64,000 nucleotides of DNA from Varroa destructor (GCF_002443255.2 NW_019211454.1:52890118-52954117), one strand, 5' to 3'. Shown: positions 10,707 to 24,309, numbered from the stretch's first letter. A program made the numbers and translations. The notes: generated by a model not told the origin, from the sequence alone.

Positions 10707-12490
10707 GTAAGTGAGATCTTCGCATATATATGGTATGTGCCTCACAGGCAGACGTTGGAAAGAGTTGTTGTGGATTAACTCGATTGAAAAATGCCCTACC
10801 TAAACGGAGAAAGGAGGATACGCGCGTTCGCGATCAGAGTTTTGACAATACCGTTCGATGTTGTGGCCCTCGCGGATGCATACTCGATGGAAAAACGTTC
10901 GTCGGTGGAGTCTGGCCATACGTGATGCGTATCTCCGCATAGAGCGCTCTTTACCAAATCTATTCCATGCGATGAAACATCTACTCTCGTTTATGTGTAT
11001 ATATAAACATAACTTTAATATAAAGTTAACGCTCGCGCCCAACACACGCCGACTGAAATCTCATCGGCGTGTGTCAGGCATCAGTACGGAGTCATCGACT
11101 TTATTACTGCAGTGGTTTTTGTGGGTGTCGGAATGCTACTGTGTTAAGCGTTGCCGTTGTAGTTACTGTTATTTGGAGGTACCGCTTTGTGACACGCTGA
11201 GCGGTTGAATGACGCTTATGCTTCTAGCAGAAGCACTGGGCCGCCGGCTGGGCAAATGTGAGCGCCTACTGATGATACAGCTGAGCGCATAGCGGATAGC
11301 AGCGACGAACCGTGGCGAGTGGCCACTACCTCATCTCATGGGTGGGGTCTGCAATGGCGGTGCTGACGGCTGGTCGCTCCGACGGTCCGCTCGAAGGCAG
11401 TAGCAGTGGCGATATCTCCGAAGTGCTCGCCACCCTTTTAAATCGCTTCTTCTTACTAAGACGACAAAATGTCATAACACGTAGAAATCATGCACGAGAG
11501 TGCCACGTAAATTCCGGCAGACTACACGTACAAATAGACAAAGTAAGAGACCTACAAAAGCCCCTTATAGCGTTTGATTTATAATCAAGGGCTGTTGTGA
11601 GCTTTGTCCGATATCGACTTAGACTGGGCAGAAAGTGATGACTTGTGCGAGCTCTTTTCTCACGAGGAATTTAGTACAATACAATACTAGTCGCCATAAA
11701 ATATCCTGGAGATACTAGAAATATATTGTCCAATATAGGCCACAGGAAAATGTCTGTCGGCCGAAGAACTTGCGGTGAAAGAAAACAGGAAACGACACAA
11801 CGACATTTTTTCGAAACGAATCAAAATAGAACCCTGCTGATCGCGCCAAGCCAGACGACCTATTACGCGTTTGTATCACGTCACGTTTTTTGCCAAACTG
11901 CCGGCACAGACAGAGATTTTAGAGAGCGAACAGGACGGGACTTAGTCGTCATGCTTGAGACATGAGCAAACAACGTGGCATCGGCGCTGCATCATTGACA
12001 TCTTAATCATTATGGTTATCAGATTATTATGGTCAGAGATGTTTTCGTGCAAGATTTCGCTTGAAGACTAGCGAAAAAAAACAGCAGCTCTCCTTAGAAT
12101 AATTGTTGCGCTTATTATAATGCTGATGATGATATGGGGTGCACGTAACGATGTTGTTCGTTCGGGCGAAATAGGCGTTCGTCATAGGCAACTAGGCAGA
12201 CCGACGAGTTGATGGTATAGCAATTTGATCGCTGGTCAGATCGGCAACGTAACCTAGGTACTTAGCGCGAAGGCGGATTCAACTGGTTAACGGCGGTGAC
12301 CGCACTGCTAAAGCATCATAAAGAAACAAGCGATCGACACATGCCCGTCAAAGGAAATCTGCATTGAGTGTTATTCCCAGTATATAAAGTTTCATCGTTA
12401 TTATTATTCTTATAGCTATTGGACACCTGTCATTTTCTCCCAGTGATCTTTTTGCAATTATTACGATCAAGCCATAATATTAGACAAGAT

Positions 12491-12550
12491 CCCGCTAAAT
12501 AGTTGTTACGATGCAACATATATGTTGCATCGTAACAACTATTTAGCGGG
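12491..12550. repeat. perfect 60-bp palindrome
   Basis: Left arm starts CCCGCTAAATAGTTGTTACG and continues to 12520. The right arm 12521-12550 is its exact reverse complement, with no spacer and no mismatch (30-bp arms). The flanks (…AAGAT and AGCCC…) do not extend the symmetry. No terminal repeats of a known element are evident. Confidence 0.97.
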
Positions 12551-14302
12551 AGCCCGATCTGTGTATTTGGTTTTTGTTTTCATCAATTATTACACCTGAC
12601 AATTTACTGATCGATGCTATGCTGTAATGATAATAAAAATATAAATAGGTCCTCTCATTTAGCAACGGCCGTTGTCTCTGGACAACGGTCTTTTCGCTCA
12701 TTCTCAACAGTTCCTGCGGCATTTCGATTTGGCGGTTTCTTAGTCGGCCGGCCGGCTTCTTGCTCTTCTCGTTGATACACACTGGTGCGACGTCGATGTC
12801 TATCTTCGCGTGTATGTTTGTGCATCTGTCTTATCGGCTGAACCGTATTGAACCAGTGATCGAAGCAATCGGACGACGAGTGGTGACAGTGAGATCCTGT
12901 CGTTAGCGTCAGCGACTACCATACACACCGGCTGACTGTTATTCTTGTCGTAATAGCAGCAGTCTTAGCAGCAGTAATAAGGATAATGGTAGTTCATTTT
13001 TATTTAACAGTGAGTCAACCGGTGAACTGTGCCCGACGTCCGACGCGCCAAATGGCGGGGCCGAAGGGGCTGTTGATATGGCCGGTCGGCGATAGCGCAG
13101 TAAAGTTATGTACATATGTACACTGCTAGCGCTATAGTGACGAGCTGCCGCGTTGTACAGAGTTCATCTGTGGTTAGTACATCTCGAATGAATAGGTACT
13201 TTCGCAACGTCATATTGTAAAGCTTTTTGCAGTCTAATTTTTCCAGCACTAATTCTTCTTCGGAGGCTGCTACTGCTATTCGGTAACTTTTTTTTACTAA
13301 TGCTTTTAATAGGTTGGGTCACACTTTAGGGGTAGGTCGGGATTCCTCAGACCGAGCCGTCCAACGCCGCTCTTCTAAGTGTCGTATGTGACGACGACCC
13401 ATGGAAATAGTTTCGACGTTGTCCTCGTTAAGTTGAAGTATGCGCTATTCAGTCGGTACCAGTATTCAAACGCGATCTAAAGCTATTAGCTAAGTAAAAA
13501 AGATGACAAGTTGAAAACTTGGCTTATTTGCCCATTTTTCTAACGATAGGAAAGAACGCCGAAGAACATTCTGGAGATTGGCCCAAATCATCGGTGAAAT
13601 AGCGCTTTTGCTTTCCGTTCCATTCACAAGTCTTCGAGCGAAGGGCGACAATGCTACAAACTTTGTTACTGCCGAGTCGACGGCAATGTAGTTCCTGTCA
13701 GCGTTTTAGTGTTCGCTGAAAATTTACAACAGAATAATATATTGATGTGTTTATCAGTTCTAAGGTTTAATTCGCTGCCGTACGTGCGTTTCTAAGGTAA
13801 ATCGTACCCGAAGAATAAATCTTCGTGCGATGCTGTCGTAATGACAAAGACAGACACGACTTTCATTACTACTAGGGGAATCCTTGCTTTTCGGTACTTT
13901 TGTGAATCTAATGGCAATATGTTGTCATCTTTTAAGTGCCTTAACATTACCACAGATCTTCCGTGAATTGTAACACCAAGCAAGGAGTATGTCTTAGGCA
14001 GAAGGCTGTAATAACGACCTAAAAAGGGACCGGCTGCCAATCGATACAAGAACTATACTAGTTAGGTACTACTATGACAATATAGTTAAAATATAATCAG
14101 CGCGCTATGTGCATAGTGTCACATATAATTGTTTGTAGTCGAGCCTGCAATACTCGTCACCGAAGATCTGAGCTGATTCAGAGCGAACTTTAAGAGAAAG
14201 GTACAGAGAATTAACGGGTAGTGGGAATTAATGGGGATAAATACAGCCGGCCGGCTGAGCCCCACGTCTCACAGACACCACATTTTAGTTGTGCTAGGCA
14301 TA

Positions 14303-14332
14303 CGTAAACTATATTGCCGTAAACTATATTGC
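14303..14332. repeat. 15-bp exact tandem duplication
   Basis: CGTAAACTATATTGC occurs twice head to tail. Comparable perfect doublets are seen at 4793-4814 (GTGCAAATAAT), 24125-24148 (12-mer), 32647-32670 (GTCCTGTCAACA) and 38287-38310 (ACTCATCGTGAT). Confidence 0.92.
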
Positions 14333-17300
14333 TCAAACTCTGTATGAAAAAAAGAGCTGACTGAGGATGATCCGTTTTGTAAATGATTTGCGGCTACGAA
14401 TATCAGCTATTGCTAGTTACGGATTGCAGCTAATAGCATTTTGAAGGCGCATTTCACATATCCAAAAGCCAGTTTTTAGCTTAGTATTTAGGTTTTTTCG
14501 TCACGCGTCCTTCCATTGTTCCCGGTAGCTCCGTTCTTGCTTAGTTTTTCCAAGTACTAAGGCTAGTACTGACTGAGTGTCAATGTTCATCTAGTGGCGA
14601 GATCGCATTTTGGAAACTATCTTATGCCATGATACTCTACTTATAATAAAATGACCAGCTTGTATGTTCATAGTTCCCTTACGCTAGTATTGTCGTGCCT
14701 GTTCATTCATTTTTTCCTAGGTCCCGGCTTTCCACTCTGACAGGACGTCAATGTGCCTGAGCTCCGTCCAGATTGGTTAGCACCACTGGCTGGACATATA
14801 TACCGATTCTGTTATATCTGTGACATTGCTTTAAGCCGCAAGCATATGACGTGTCTGTCGTGGTGACGGCGGCGGCTGTTTGCGCTGAAAACGCGAGATG
14901 CCGGTCCGCATTCATAACTTGTATAATTGGTGGCCACCGTCGCTACTGCACAAATGATTGGTGATCAGTGGTCTCTAGAGACGCGGAGCGAGGATAAAAG
15001 TATCTCTTGTAGACGATAACCTCGTGCGCTTCGATTTCATGGGAAATACGGAGCCAATAAAGCGACAAATAATCGTTGTGGACTCATAGCGAATAAGTTT
15101 TTTTTATCTCAGCATCGGATAGCCGTCTGTCGATGGCGGTAGTGGCATCAAGATCTGCGGCTGGGATGATACTGGATTGATCAGATCTGAAAACGATAGC
15201 AGATGTTCTAGTCTGTGGACTGGAAAGGGCTATTAGGTATTGCTGTGTCTATGAATAATCCACCATCCCCGTTCTGGGTAGCGGCCTTTCTAGGCGACAG
15301 GCATATTCTCTTATTAAAAGTAAAACGAAACGACGCGATAATCAGGCCGTGTTGACAGTAACTGCTTTTGAGCATTCGTAGGAAGCGGTAGATCTGCATT
15401 TCTATAATTGTACAATATATCTTGGCGTGGAGTTTGCCTTCAGAGGCTCACATGAGTCATTGTCCGTATCGAGAGCTCAGAAAGGCAAGTCAATTGGCCT
15501 CGAGTTGCCGCCTCAAGCTATGACTCATCGAGTTGTCAGGGCATAGCACAGCACGACGTATACTGTATGGAACGTCAATGCCCCGGAGACGCCTAACGTG
15601 GTTGCTATTGCTGCTCGACTAACTAGATATCGTATATCCTGCTATCTATCAGGAACTCCGTCAGCAGAAAATGTCTCATAGTTAAAATTTCATGGATTGT
15701 GAATTTATCCAAACCTGCTACCGCTAGCTAGTGACGTTAAGACCTTTTAAGCGCTATTAACTGCCAAGAGGATCGTTTACGTTCTCGTACGTCTTTCTCT
15801 GTTTGCTTAGCATATCGGCGTCGAGTATTGTCTCCAAACTAAAAACAAAAATTGTAGAGGATTATGGCAAGGTCAGAATGCTGCGTTCGATAAGCGGCTG
15901 GTGCTTCTGATGCGCTTATGAGCGGATTACAGTGGGACTTTGGCGACAATGTCAGACAAGACGAGAAACCAAGGTTACTGCATTGTCAAGGTTTCGGACT
16001 CTTTTTATCCGAAGGACACATACAGCTTCAATCAGTAGTGATGGTCGTTTCGGCGTTTCCGTAGGTTCCATAGACTAGTCGGTGTGACGAATATATCGGA
16101 AACATTCAAACTGGGCTAACTAACTGATGTGGAATTCGCCTGCAGAGTGGACAGTCGTGGATCGTTGCCCAAAAAAAATAGAGACTACGCTTCGCGCCTA
16201 AGTGGCAATCACTGCTTGTCGCTCTGTTGGCTTCTGAACCAGTAAACCGTTTACATTAGTAGGTAGCGTTCATCAATTATTTTTAATTATCTAATCCGCT
16301 TTTTGCTTATTGATAGCATTGACAGAGGCTCCATTATTTATGACAATTTTCTTTAGTGATTATATGTTCTAGCTTTACCCTTATTCTGGTATTTCGTATA
16401 CTAATTCTTTACCAGCCCTATAAGGAACCAGTGTTGTTAATGTACGAGTTGGTGCCAGATTGGCATAGTCAAATGTTAAATCAGAGCGTCACTGTAGTAA
16501 TGACCCCATGAAGTTGATGCATGTGACTATTTTCGAAGACAACTGTTTGGGAGATAAGAAAATGTCCAGGGACGTTTCTGGAGCAGTTGTAAACTCTCTG
16601 AATAATACATACCAGAAAGCAAAGTCGGCTGGTCAGTCAGCTATATTACGCCGAAAGTCGATATACAGCCACAGTTTTGATTTGATATCATTTGCTTATA
16701 CGAGAGCGTTTGCCAGACCGCTTAAAAGTTCCGTTAAACTTTATTATACACAGAATTTACCACTCAACTTAGCATTGTGCGTAAACCTCGGCAACATCAA
16801 TTTGTTGCTACTGGGGCATATTATCGACTCAATAACGGTTAAGTAGCTAAATCTCCTGTCATATTAAAAGCAAACCTTTGCGCATACACGCTAACTCGTC
16901 AGTGCGATAGCGGCGAATCGCACCATAGATATCATCGGACTGTGCGGTCTCTTTTTCGTAAAAGAGCCTTCCTCTCTGGTCGCTCTCGCTCCCGCTGCCT
17001 TTGATCGAGGGGCTCCGGCGTAACTGTTCTGTTTGTCGCTACTAGCGTGATTTTACCTGATTTCGTTCACGCTTTAGTTGTCTGTTAAGATGCCACCGAT
17101 GACGGCGCTTGATCTGTTGCGTTCGTAGTGGGGTATGTTTATCGTGTCTCTCCATTCCTGCCATTGTTATTGTTACTATGAATATTACATATCGTCTATG
17201 CCCGTTACTGTGCCAGTGCAGACTGCCGCCCCATCCAGAGTTTACTCGGGCATCAGTGGCAGCAGCAGCAGCAACAACATATTCGAGCCCAATGCAACAG

Positions 17301-19119
17301 CAGCCTTCAGTTCTCTTTCCTTACTTGCCCAGGAACTTGCATGTCAGCTGCGTCTTTCACGTGGGCATAACAGATAGACGGAACACTCTCAACTGCAATC
17401 GTCGTTTTCCATATTTGGTCCATAGTCAACAAAGCGACCGCTTGCAGTCGTTCTGCGACTCCTCTGTCCCACAGATCGCTCATAATTTATAGTAAATGAT
17501 GGTCGGGGCAGTCATGGCTAGAGAGAGCCTAGCAACCAAAAAACCTATTCCTCAAAAGGGTTAAGAACAGGGTTTAAAGAAAGGGGCTAAGTAAAACAAG
17601 AACATGCACAATTCTATGTCGTACTATGAGTGTTTCGACGGAGCGTATTCGCTCATGCATAACTAACGCACACAAATGTACATTAATGATGGCACCGCTA
17701 AACTTCTGATCTGAAAGTGAAGTTTACGACATACGATATTCCTTATGGTATCCCTATATTCAATAAATACATAATAAGTTAGTAGTTTGTTGGTTCTCAT
17801 AGAAATGTTAGTGGCCAAATCTTAGCCAACTGTGCGAATATCGAAAAGAATACTTTGATATACGAAAGCGCTGTATGCGAAATTGTGTCGGTGGTTGGGG
17901 AAGCGTTGGAGTGACGCCGAACGTTTTGTAACAGTCAAGAAAATGTAACTTCGGTCAAAAAGTTTTAGATAGATTAACATGTTACTTTGGGATCGAAGAA
18001 GTATAGATTATCTGGACAGACGTCGTTTGTACTGGGCGTTCCCAGTTAATCACTATCAGGCCAGCTGATAACTTCAGTACTAGGCCAAGATGCTTTTATC
18101 CGACGGCCGATTACGTGCACGACGATGGAACCATCAAATTCGCCATGTCGCAGTCAGATGTGCATTTGCTCTCGTTAGACAGCGAATAGCATCTGTTGAC
18201 TCACTTCATCATGAACCAAATAATTAAATCAATGACTATTATTCATTTTCTGCTTAAATGCACCTGATTACATTAAGACTGAGCAAGTGCCATGATCCGT
18301 ATGTTTTCTATTGGAATGAACTCGATATCATGGCGCAGCAGAAAAGCTCTACTTAGAATGATCATCATCAAGTGATATCAGTTGGTTGAGGTTAGACTGG
18401 CTCAGTTCCTCTGCGTCCTTTTCCTTCTCAGTATATTCCCTATCTCAAATTTTTTCGCGCGTCTTGATTTGGGCTGTCCTCCATGTGTCCACATTACGTT
18501 GATGTAACCCGCTGCGTCATTTAGTGATTTCAATTGTCGGTAGTTCCCCGTGTCCTTCACCAGTCATCCCTTTGCTTCGTTAACACGCATGTATCAAAGC
18601 ACATTCAGCTTGATAGAAAATTAGACCATGATTGTAGACGACGCCGATCGATCGATCGAAACGATACCGTGCTACTTTCCCATATCGGGGCAGGTCTTGT
18701 TAGAGTGAAGATGGTGTCCTAGTCATAATCACCATCGTCACGTGCATAACGTACGCCTAACACTTTACAATGTCGGTGTTGTATTTTAGTGATAGCAACA
18801 TTTTTCGATCAGAGTTATTCCGAAACTTTGACGACTCCTGGTGGCTAAGAGTCCTCCGTTGCGCAGGATCTTAAAGATTCAAATGTACAATCATTTTGGG
18901 ATTAAGGACTGGCATAAAAGAGATGTTGTTTTTCCGTAGCCAGCAACAACTTGATCATAGACACCTGCTTTTATAGCGTATCGTTGCTTTTCACAAGACT
19001 TCGGAAGGCAGAGGTCTATTAGGTTAACCTTTCCAGTGAAGACGAAGCGTTATATTACTATCTGTACACATTTAGATACAGATTCTTATCTTCGTTATTG
19101 CCGCTGTTGTGATTCTTAC

Positions 19120-19230
19120 CGACTGCAAGACCGATAGCAACATGACATTGGCTATAACTATAATCCTTTGATTACGGGGTAACGTGTTCATAGCCGAGCC
19201 CCTCCTCTGTAAATCTTTTACCGCAGGAAT
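19120..19230 (-). CDS. candidate internal exon, unrecognised
   Basis: The minus strand shows acceptor GATGTTTTCAG, 37 open codons (IPAVKDLQRRGSAMNTLPR, then NQRIIVIANVMLLSVLQS) and donor TCG followed by GTAAGA. Both ends are phase 0. The second half is a hydrophobic stretch that could be a membrane segment. I do not recognise it. Chance pairing of two good sites around 111 open bases is possible in a window this long. Confidence 0.22.
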
Positions 19231-19937
19231 CTGAAAACATCTACATGACAACGACGACGACAATGAGAGCAATAGATGCACTGGCATTTTCAATGCACGA
19301 CAACATATTATCGGCGTTTAGTGCTAAATACAGAACAGTCTATGAGTTGTATGTTGCCCATAAAGCTTAAGGCAATTATAGCAGTGTTTTTGTTGCATTT
19401 ACGAATGGAGCCGCTGCTTACAGCTTGCCCACTTTCTCTCATTTTTGTTAAAGTACATTTGACGGCTGTACTGTTTGCTGACACCGCTGCTGGTGACGGC
19501 GCCAGGGAAAATGGGCCGGTAATGGTACGTAGGCCATGATGACTCAGCAGCAACTAACCCTTTTCCATGCTGCTCGCACCGTTCCTCATTTTTGCTTTTC
19601 ACGTAACAGTGGCGGCGCTAGAACTAGTAGAACAACTACAGGTCACGTGACTAACGTTTCTGCAGTAATGTGATAACGCTGTTTCTCTAGACTCTTACAG
19701 CGGCGAGAGCACTGAATGTGACGCTGCGTTCACTGAACCGTGTGCTGCTGCTACTGTTGCTGTTACTCTTGCTGTTGAGTCGGTGGAATTGATTCGGGCG
19801 CCAACGACAGTTTTGGTGGAGACAGGGGCGAAATTACACGCACGCGTCGTTTCGAGAGGCTGACATCATTCGTAGTTTTATGTTTCGTCCGTCTTATTAT
19901 TATTCGAACGATGTATCCAGCTCAACGATTTCGATGA

Positions 19938-19965
<28 letters not shown>
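19938..19965. repeat. (CAG)n microsatellite
   Basis: Nine uninterrupted CAG units. The plus-strand frame through it gives polyalanine but lacks good splice sites. Confidence 0.93.
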
Positions 19966-19969
<4 letters not shown>

Positions 19970-20250
19970 TTACGAGGATCGCCACGGGCTGGTGCTGCTA
20001 AAGCTGTTCGATTAGTCACAGCAATCGTGTTAATAATGTCGGCATGGAAAGGAATCGCCATAAATAGTAATTTACACTTGCGTGAACTCGCTAAGAAAAC
20101 AGTACAGGCAGTTTACCACTTAAGTATTATAAAATGTAAAGGTCAGGAGAAAACACCATTACGTTAGCAAAAATTTCCACCGAAAACTCAATCGAATTGA
20201 ATTGCTCAATTCAACTGTTCATCACGTAGGCAAGCTAGCCTTCCAAACAG

Positions 20251-20468
20251 GTGAAATCAGCAGAATTGAAAGCTAGCCTCGTGCCGTTGTCGATGGTTCA
20301 TACATTCGAAGTTAGTAACGCTAGGTTAGGCTGTAACGCTTTTTGTCCTCTATCACGAAGTTTTCGTAGGGAAGTAACATCTGAATATACCATAGCGAGT
20401 AGATCCTTCGAAGACGTGATGCCAAAACATGATGGACATTCTCAGATGCTTCTCGTAATAGTGCCGCT
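20251..20468 (+). CDS. candidate internal exon, unrecognised
   Basis: A good acceptor (GCCTTCCAAACAG) is followed by 72 codons in the only frame of three that stays open, ending at a perfect donor (CCGCT followed by GTAAGT). Entry is phase 0 and exit phase 2. The product starts VKSAELKASLVPLSMVHTF, passes NARLGCNAFCPLSRSFRRE and ends HSQMLLVIVPL. Purine-N-pyrimidine codons are frequent. No family is recognised. It does not look like F-BAR sequence, so it is probably not exon 2 of the 10.7-kb gene, although it lies on the same strand. Confidence 0.33.
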
Positions 20469-23400
20469 GTAAGTCAACATAGCAGCAGTAGTGAATAGAA
20501 ATATCGCTCTACGAGCATACGATAAGCGTATACGTATGCTACTACACTATGTATATAATATTAAGCAGCAGAAGGCCATTATGAATGGATCCCACAGATT
20601 GATGATATTGTTTCTATCGTCAATGCTACCCTAGAGGGCCTGACAACAGATAAATTCTAACAATCATTGTTTTAGTATACGACGACCAATTGAAGCATCG
20701 TTTCACGCTTATAAATACCGACTTATCTCTTTCTGTACTTCAAGTTTTACTTCCGGTATCATCGTTAGTCATCCCGTCCGAACACTTGTCCATCCACACA
20801 CAGCCTTTGTCTGTCGAAACGAGCCAAATACTTCATTTGCTTGGTATGCAAATAGGTGAAGACCCAGTAGAGTGGTCAGCGCAATAGATCCGTTGAACTC
20901 GCGGAAGTCGTACGTTGAGCTATTCAGTTTAGCTGCTATGGGCTGGCGAGCCAGAGTTGTTGAAACAGCATACTTGCTATATTAGAACGTTACGTCTATC
21001 ATTATTACTACACAATCGTCTATTGTCAGTTTGTCGGTATGTTTGTTTCTCTACGGTATTTTGTTACGTCACCCGGTGGCGTACAACGTCTAAATACATT
21101 TGCGGTAAACAGCTGTGAAACGTGTCGTTGGTGATGGTTGGAGAGGTAATAACTGTAAATTGGTGGGAACATGGGAACGTACATGCCAGACAATGTACCT
21201 TTCGGATATTACGGTCCAGTGTTGCGCCGTGCCATGACCTTATATTGAGTTTAGTGAGATTAACATAAACGAAACTGAATAAATTTAAATAATCATACGC
21301 GATTTTTAGGGGTGACAATGGTGCTGAAATACGCGTAACAACACCGGCATGCATGTTCAAAAATGAAACAGAATCTGTTAAACGAAACTGACCTAGGAAG
21401 AGCTGAAGGAAAAAAATTAGAATAGTTTATATAAAAATTTCTAGTAAACACGCTAGGAAAATCTATATCATCTTCCAATTTTTATTTTCCGCCTTGCGGC
21501 TTATTTTTCGAAAGTTGATTTCGAAAACGATTTCTAGATATAGCATTGCTTCTGACTGCAAACTACACCGGTACGTCGAAACCAGTAGAAACTTTAATGT
21601 TGACAACGACACTGGCACCGATACACAGGGGTGAATGCCTGACATTTTTTACATTGGGATATTCGTTTTTTATTTATTTTATGATGTCATTGTGCTTCGT
21701 TAGTCATCGTCTCCTCATTTTCTGTACTTACTATTGCTGGTGAAGTCAGTATTTAACAACAAGCGACGCCAACATGAGTTTTTTTGAAGCTGAGAACACG
21801 CACAGGTCGACGATAATGTGAGCAACTACAGCAGTACTGCTTGTAACGGCAGTGTGTAACGGGCATAAAACCCTTCAAGCTATACACGAACTATCCGCAA
21901 GCTGGGTCTGGTTACCATGGCCTATCTGACTAATGCCGGAAAGTTTAATGCCGGAAAAAAGTGCCTCGTAAAATCTAGTCGAAAATAACTCACCAGGAAA
22001 CCAAACAATCTACCGTAAGAAATTGTTATTGGGTGATAGCGAGCAATTCGTTGTTTAGTTTGTGCCGAAGTAGAGCAAGCTAAGCTTCTGTTTAAATCAC
22101 TTGCTCAACTAACATAATAATAGTAACTGCGGAAGCATTGAGAGATCTGTTTGACTAGATAAATATGCGTTTCTTGTATAGAACGATATAGAGGGGCGTG
22201 TTTCGACAATACTTCACTTGATTGGAACTTCGCTGAGGGAGCCGGTTTTCCCCCAGTTGTGAAGGTGAGTATGCTTAAACTGAGTGTGAGCGTCTGTGGC
22301 TTCCAAAAAAGGGCTTCGAACACAGAATACTACAATATATGTATCTGGCTACGACGACTCAATGATATCTAATTATTATATAGATAATATGATTTGAGCC
22401 GATGATGGTTACTACATAACTTAATCGTTTAACTGTCATGCGGACCTGCATGACCTGAAGGAACCTGTCACGTACCAGATATGCCTATCTTAATAATAAC
22501 TATTTCTTGTGCCATGCAAGCATGATAAGCAATCAATTAGAGAATTTCTTTCTGATCTGCTTCACTTGCTTCCGATAAGGTTTCCTCAGTTAAATCAGAC
22601 GCATAGGTGGATCAACATCCCTACATAATGAAATTATTCATGCAACGATAAATCTAATAAGTTGTTTCTTACAAATTCTTACGGCGAACTTACTCGTTAG
22701 TTAGATTATTATCGTTACTGCGTGTCTATTTCTAATGCTACGCTTGCATGAAATATTACTACACTCAGTCTTTATTTACAAAAGTCTGAGTAAAGATTTC
22801 GGTGCTATGAAAAGTTGTCCGACAATCACAGCGGACCGCGTTAGAATATGAACAAATACCTAAAGGAATTCAGCAAACACTTAAAGGCGTCGCCACATGG
22901 GCTCACTAACGAGTTCATCGTGGTTCTTATTCAAGGCAATACAAGTAGCCCAGGTTCTTGTTGTCGGCTTAAAGGCTTAAGGGCATGTGAGCGGACGGGA
23001 TGTCTTCTCAGTTGTTGCATGTAAATAGAAAAGTGATCGCCAATTTTCAATACCGGAAAGAATGAACCGGAGTCCGGAGACACGGTTTACATTGTTGATT
23101 GCTTGAAACTGTTGTATGTTATCAGGTTGTTCGTAATCACGAAGCTAGTGACGTTCCACTATGACCCATTGCAGCAGTTTGGAGACCGGCTCAGGAGGGT
23201 CGGTTAAGAGTCACTGACTCTTCTTTTGGTGCATGCTTACGTTGGCGTATAACGTTATTCAGAAAATCAAACGAAAGCAGGTAGTCGCTCTGGCGCGGCT
23301 AAATGCTTCGGTGATAGCTAAAGGCTAACTAAAAAATATCGATCGTTGTTGCTAGCATCTGAATAAATAAGCGTTAGGGTCCGTCTCGATGCGGCTCTGT

Positions 23401-23588
23401 GAAGCAGCAAACAAGGGTCCCTAATTTTATAGTCCCTTTATGGTGCATCTAACAGCGTTGTCAGCAATCTGATGGCCGATTCCAAATCGGAAACTGGATC
23501 GCCATAACATAACGCGAGCTGAGTAGTGGCTGCTTAATGATGACATTGTTGGTTGATATTGCTTCTTGCTAGCATGATCGGCCATGAT

Positions 23589-23737
23589 TCAGTGGCTAGC
23601 AGCGCCCTCTTTCTTATGATTAGGGCTGCTTGTTTGTGAACCTCCCATCTTGTTTTCATTCACTTCTATACGTCGATTGGCAATTGTCAAGCGGTAATAG
23701 AAATATTCTTGTGATGATTGTGGCGACGCGCATTCGC
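23589..23737 (-). CDS. candidate microprotein gene, last exon
   Basis: A very strong acceptor (CCCATTTTTTTTACAG) on the minus strand opens a frame of 48 codons: ECASPQSSQEYFYYRLTIAN, RRIEVNENKMGGSQTSSP, NHKKEGAASH, then stop. The tail is hydrophilic, Ser/Lys/Asn-rich and looks like a disordered C-terminus. The acceptor is phase 1. Joining with the exon at 24258-24309 creates a Ser codon. This acceptor is one of the cleanest in the window, so confidence is higher here than for exon 1. Confidence 0.4.
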
Positions 23738-24257
23738 CTGTAAAAAAAATGGGCAGCTTCGATCGAAGTAATTTCAACATGTCGTGGTTTAAAAACAGGA
23801 ACTGCATGATTCTATGATGTAATTAATGACAGTGGCATAATAATATGCCCCTGACATTTGTCCACTAATCATCACGCTAATCGTGTTTATCGAAGCACTC
23901 CATTGAAGCTTGCTTTGTAAAGTTTATGCGACTGGTTGAGCACGCATAAAGCTGCCTTGTTCTGCAACGTAACTTTCCGATTGCGGAAAGTTCAAATTGT
24001 CGCTCGACTTCGGTCAGTATAAATAATATGTGTGGGTTTCAGAAAGGCAGGTGTTTCACGAAAGACATTTCGCAAGCCCAGTAATATGGATCGTTAAATT
24101 GGCTTCGGCAGCACTGCCAGTTGGTATACTAAGTATTATACTAAGTAAGGTGCCGAAATTAGCCACACGATCGTTCCCTGAACATTTTTAATTGCATTTA
24201 GATGATTGCTTTGAGGCATCGTTTTAATTACAAATCCTTCATTAGGCGGCATCTTAC

Positions 24258-24309
24258 TTAGTTCGATGCCAGCACATCTTCGTTCGATATTACAGGTTCC
24301 GTGACTCAT
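24258..24309 (-). CDS. candidate microprotein gene, exon 1
   Basis: The minus-strand ATG (A at -3, in-frame TGA two codons upstream) encodes MSHGTCNIERRCAGIEL and stops at a donor, CTAA followed by GTAAGA, in phase 1. This is the phase required by the acceptor at 23737. The joined product would be only 66 residues, with cysteines in both halves. I recognise no family. The intron would be about 520 bases. Alternatively the downstream exon belongs to a longer gene and this exon is coincidental. Confidence 0.3.

Larger units (their letters stand above)
10707..19119. other. probable intron or intergenic DNA, no supported exon
   Basis: If the Cip4-like exon is real, this is the start of its first intron. 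It holds the 60-bp palindrome and the 14.3-kb doublet. Weak open frames were inspected at 11312-11584 (plus, ends near GTAAGA), 13792-14049 (minus), 15208-15399 (minus), 16508-16846 (plus) and 17135-17377 (plus, Ser/Ala-rich after GTGCAG). None was accepted. Confidence 0.5.

Noticed and set aside
13792..14049. Minus-strand frame YRLAAGPFLGRYYSLLPKTY…FFGYDLP
   Set aside because: Protein-like in places, but no pyrimidine tract at the possible acceptors and no start codon.
17135..17377. Ser/Ala-rich plus-strand frame (…ISGSSSSNNIFEPNATAAF…)
   Set aside because: The acceptor-like GTGCAG is present but no convincing donor follows. Composition is influenced by the AGC repeat.
19454..19524. Plus-strand exon-like segment between a strong acceptor (CATTTTTGTTAAAG) and GTACGT, reading HLTAVLFADTAAGDGARENG
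   Set aside because: The splice sites are attractive, but the minus strand is equally open and no phase-matching neighbour was found. Left as a weak possibility.
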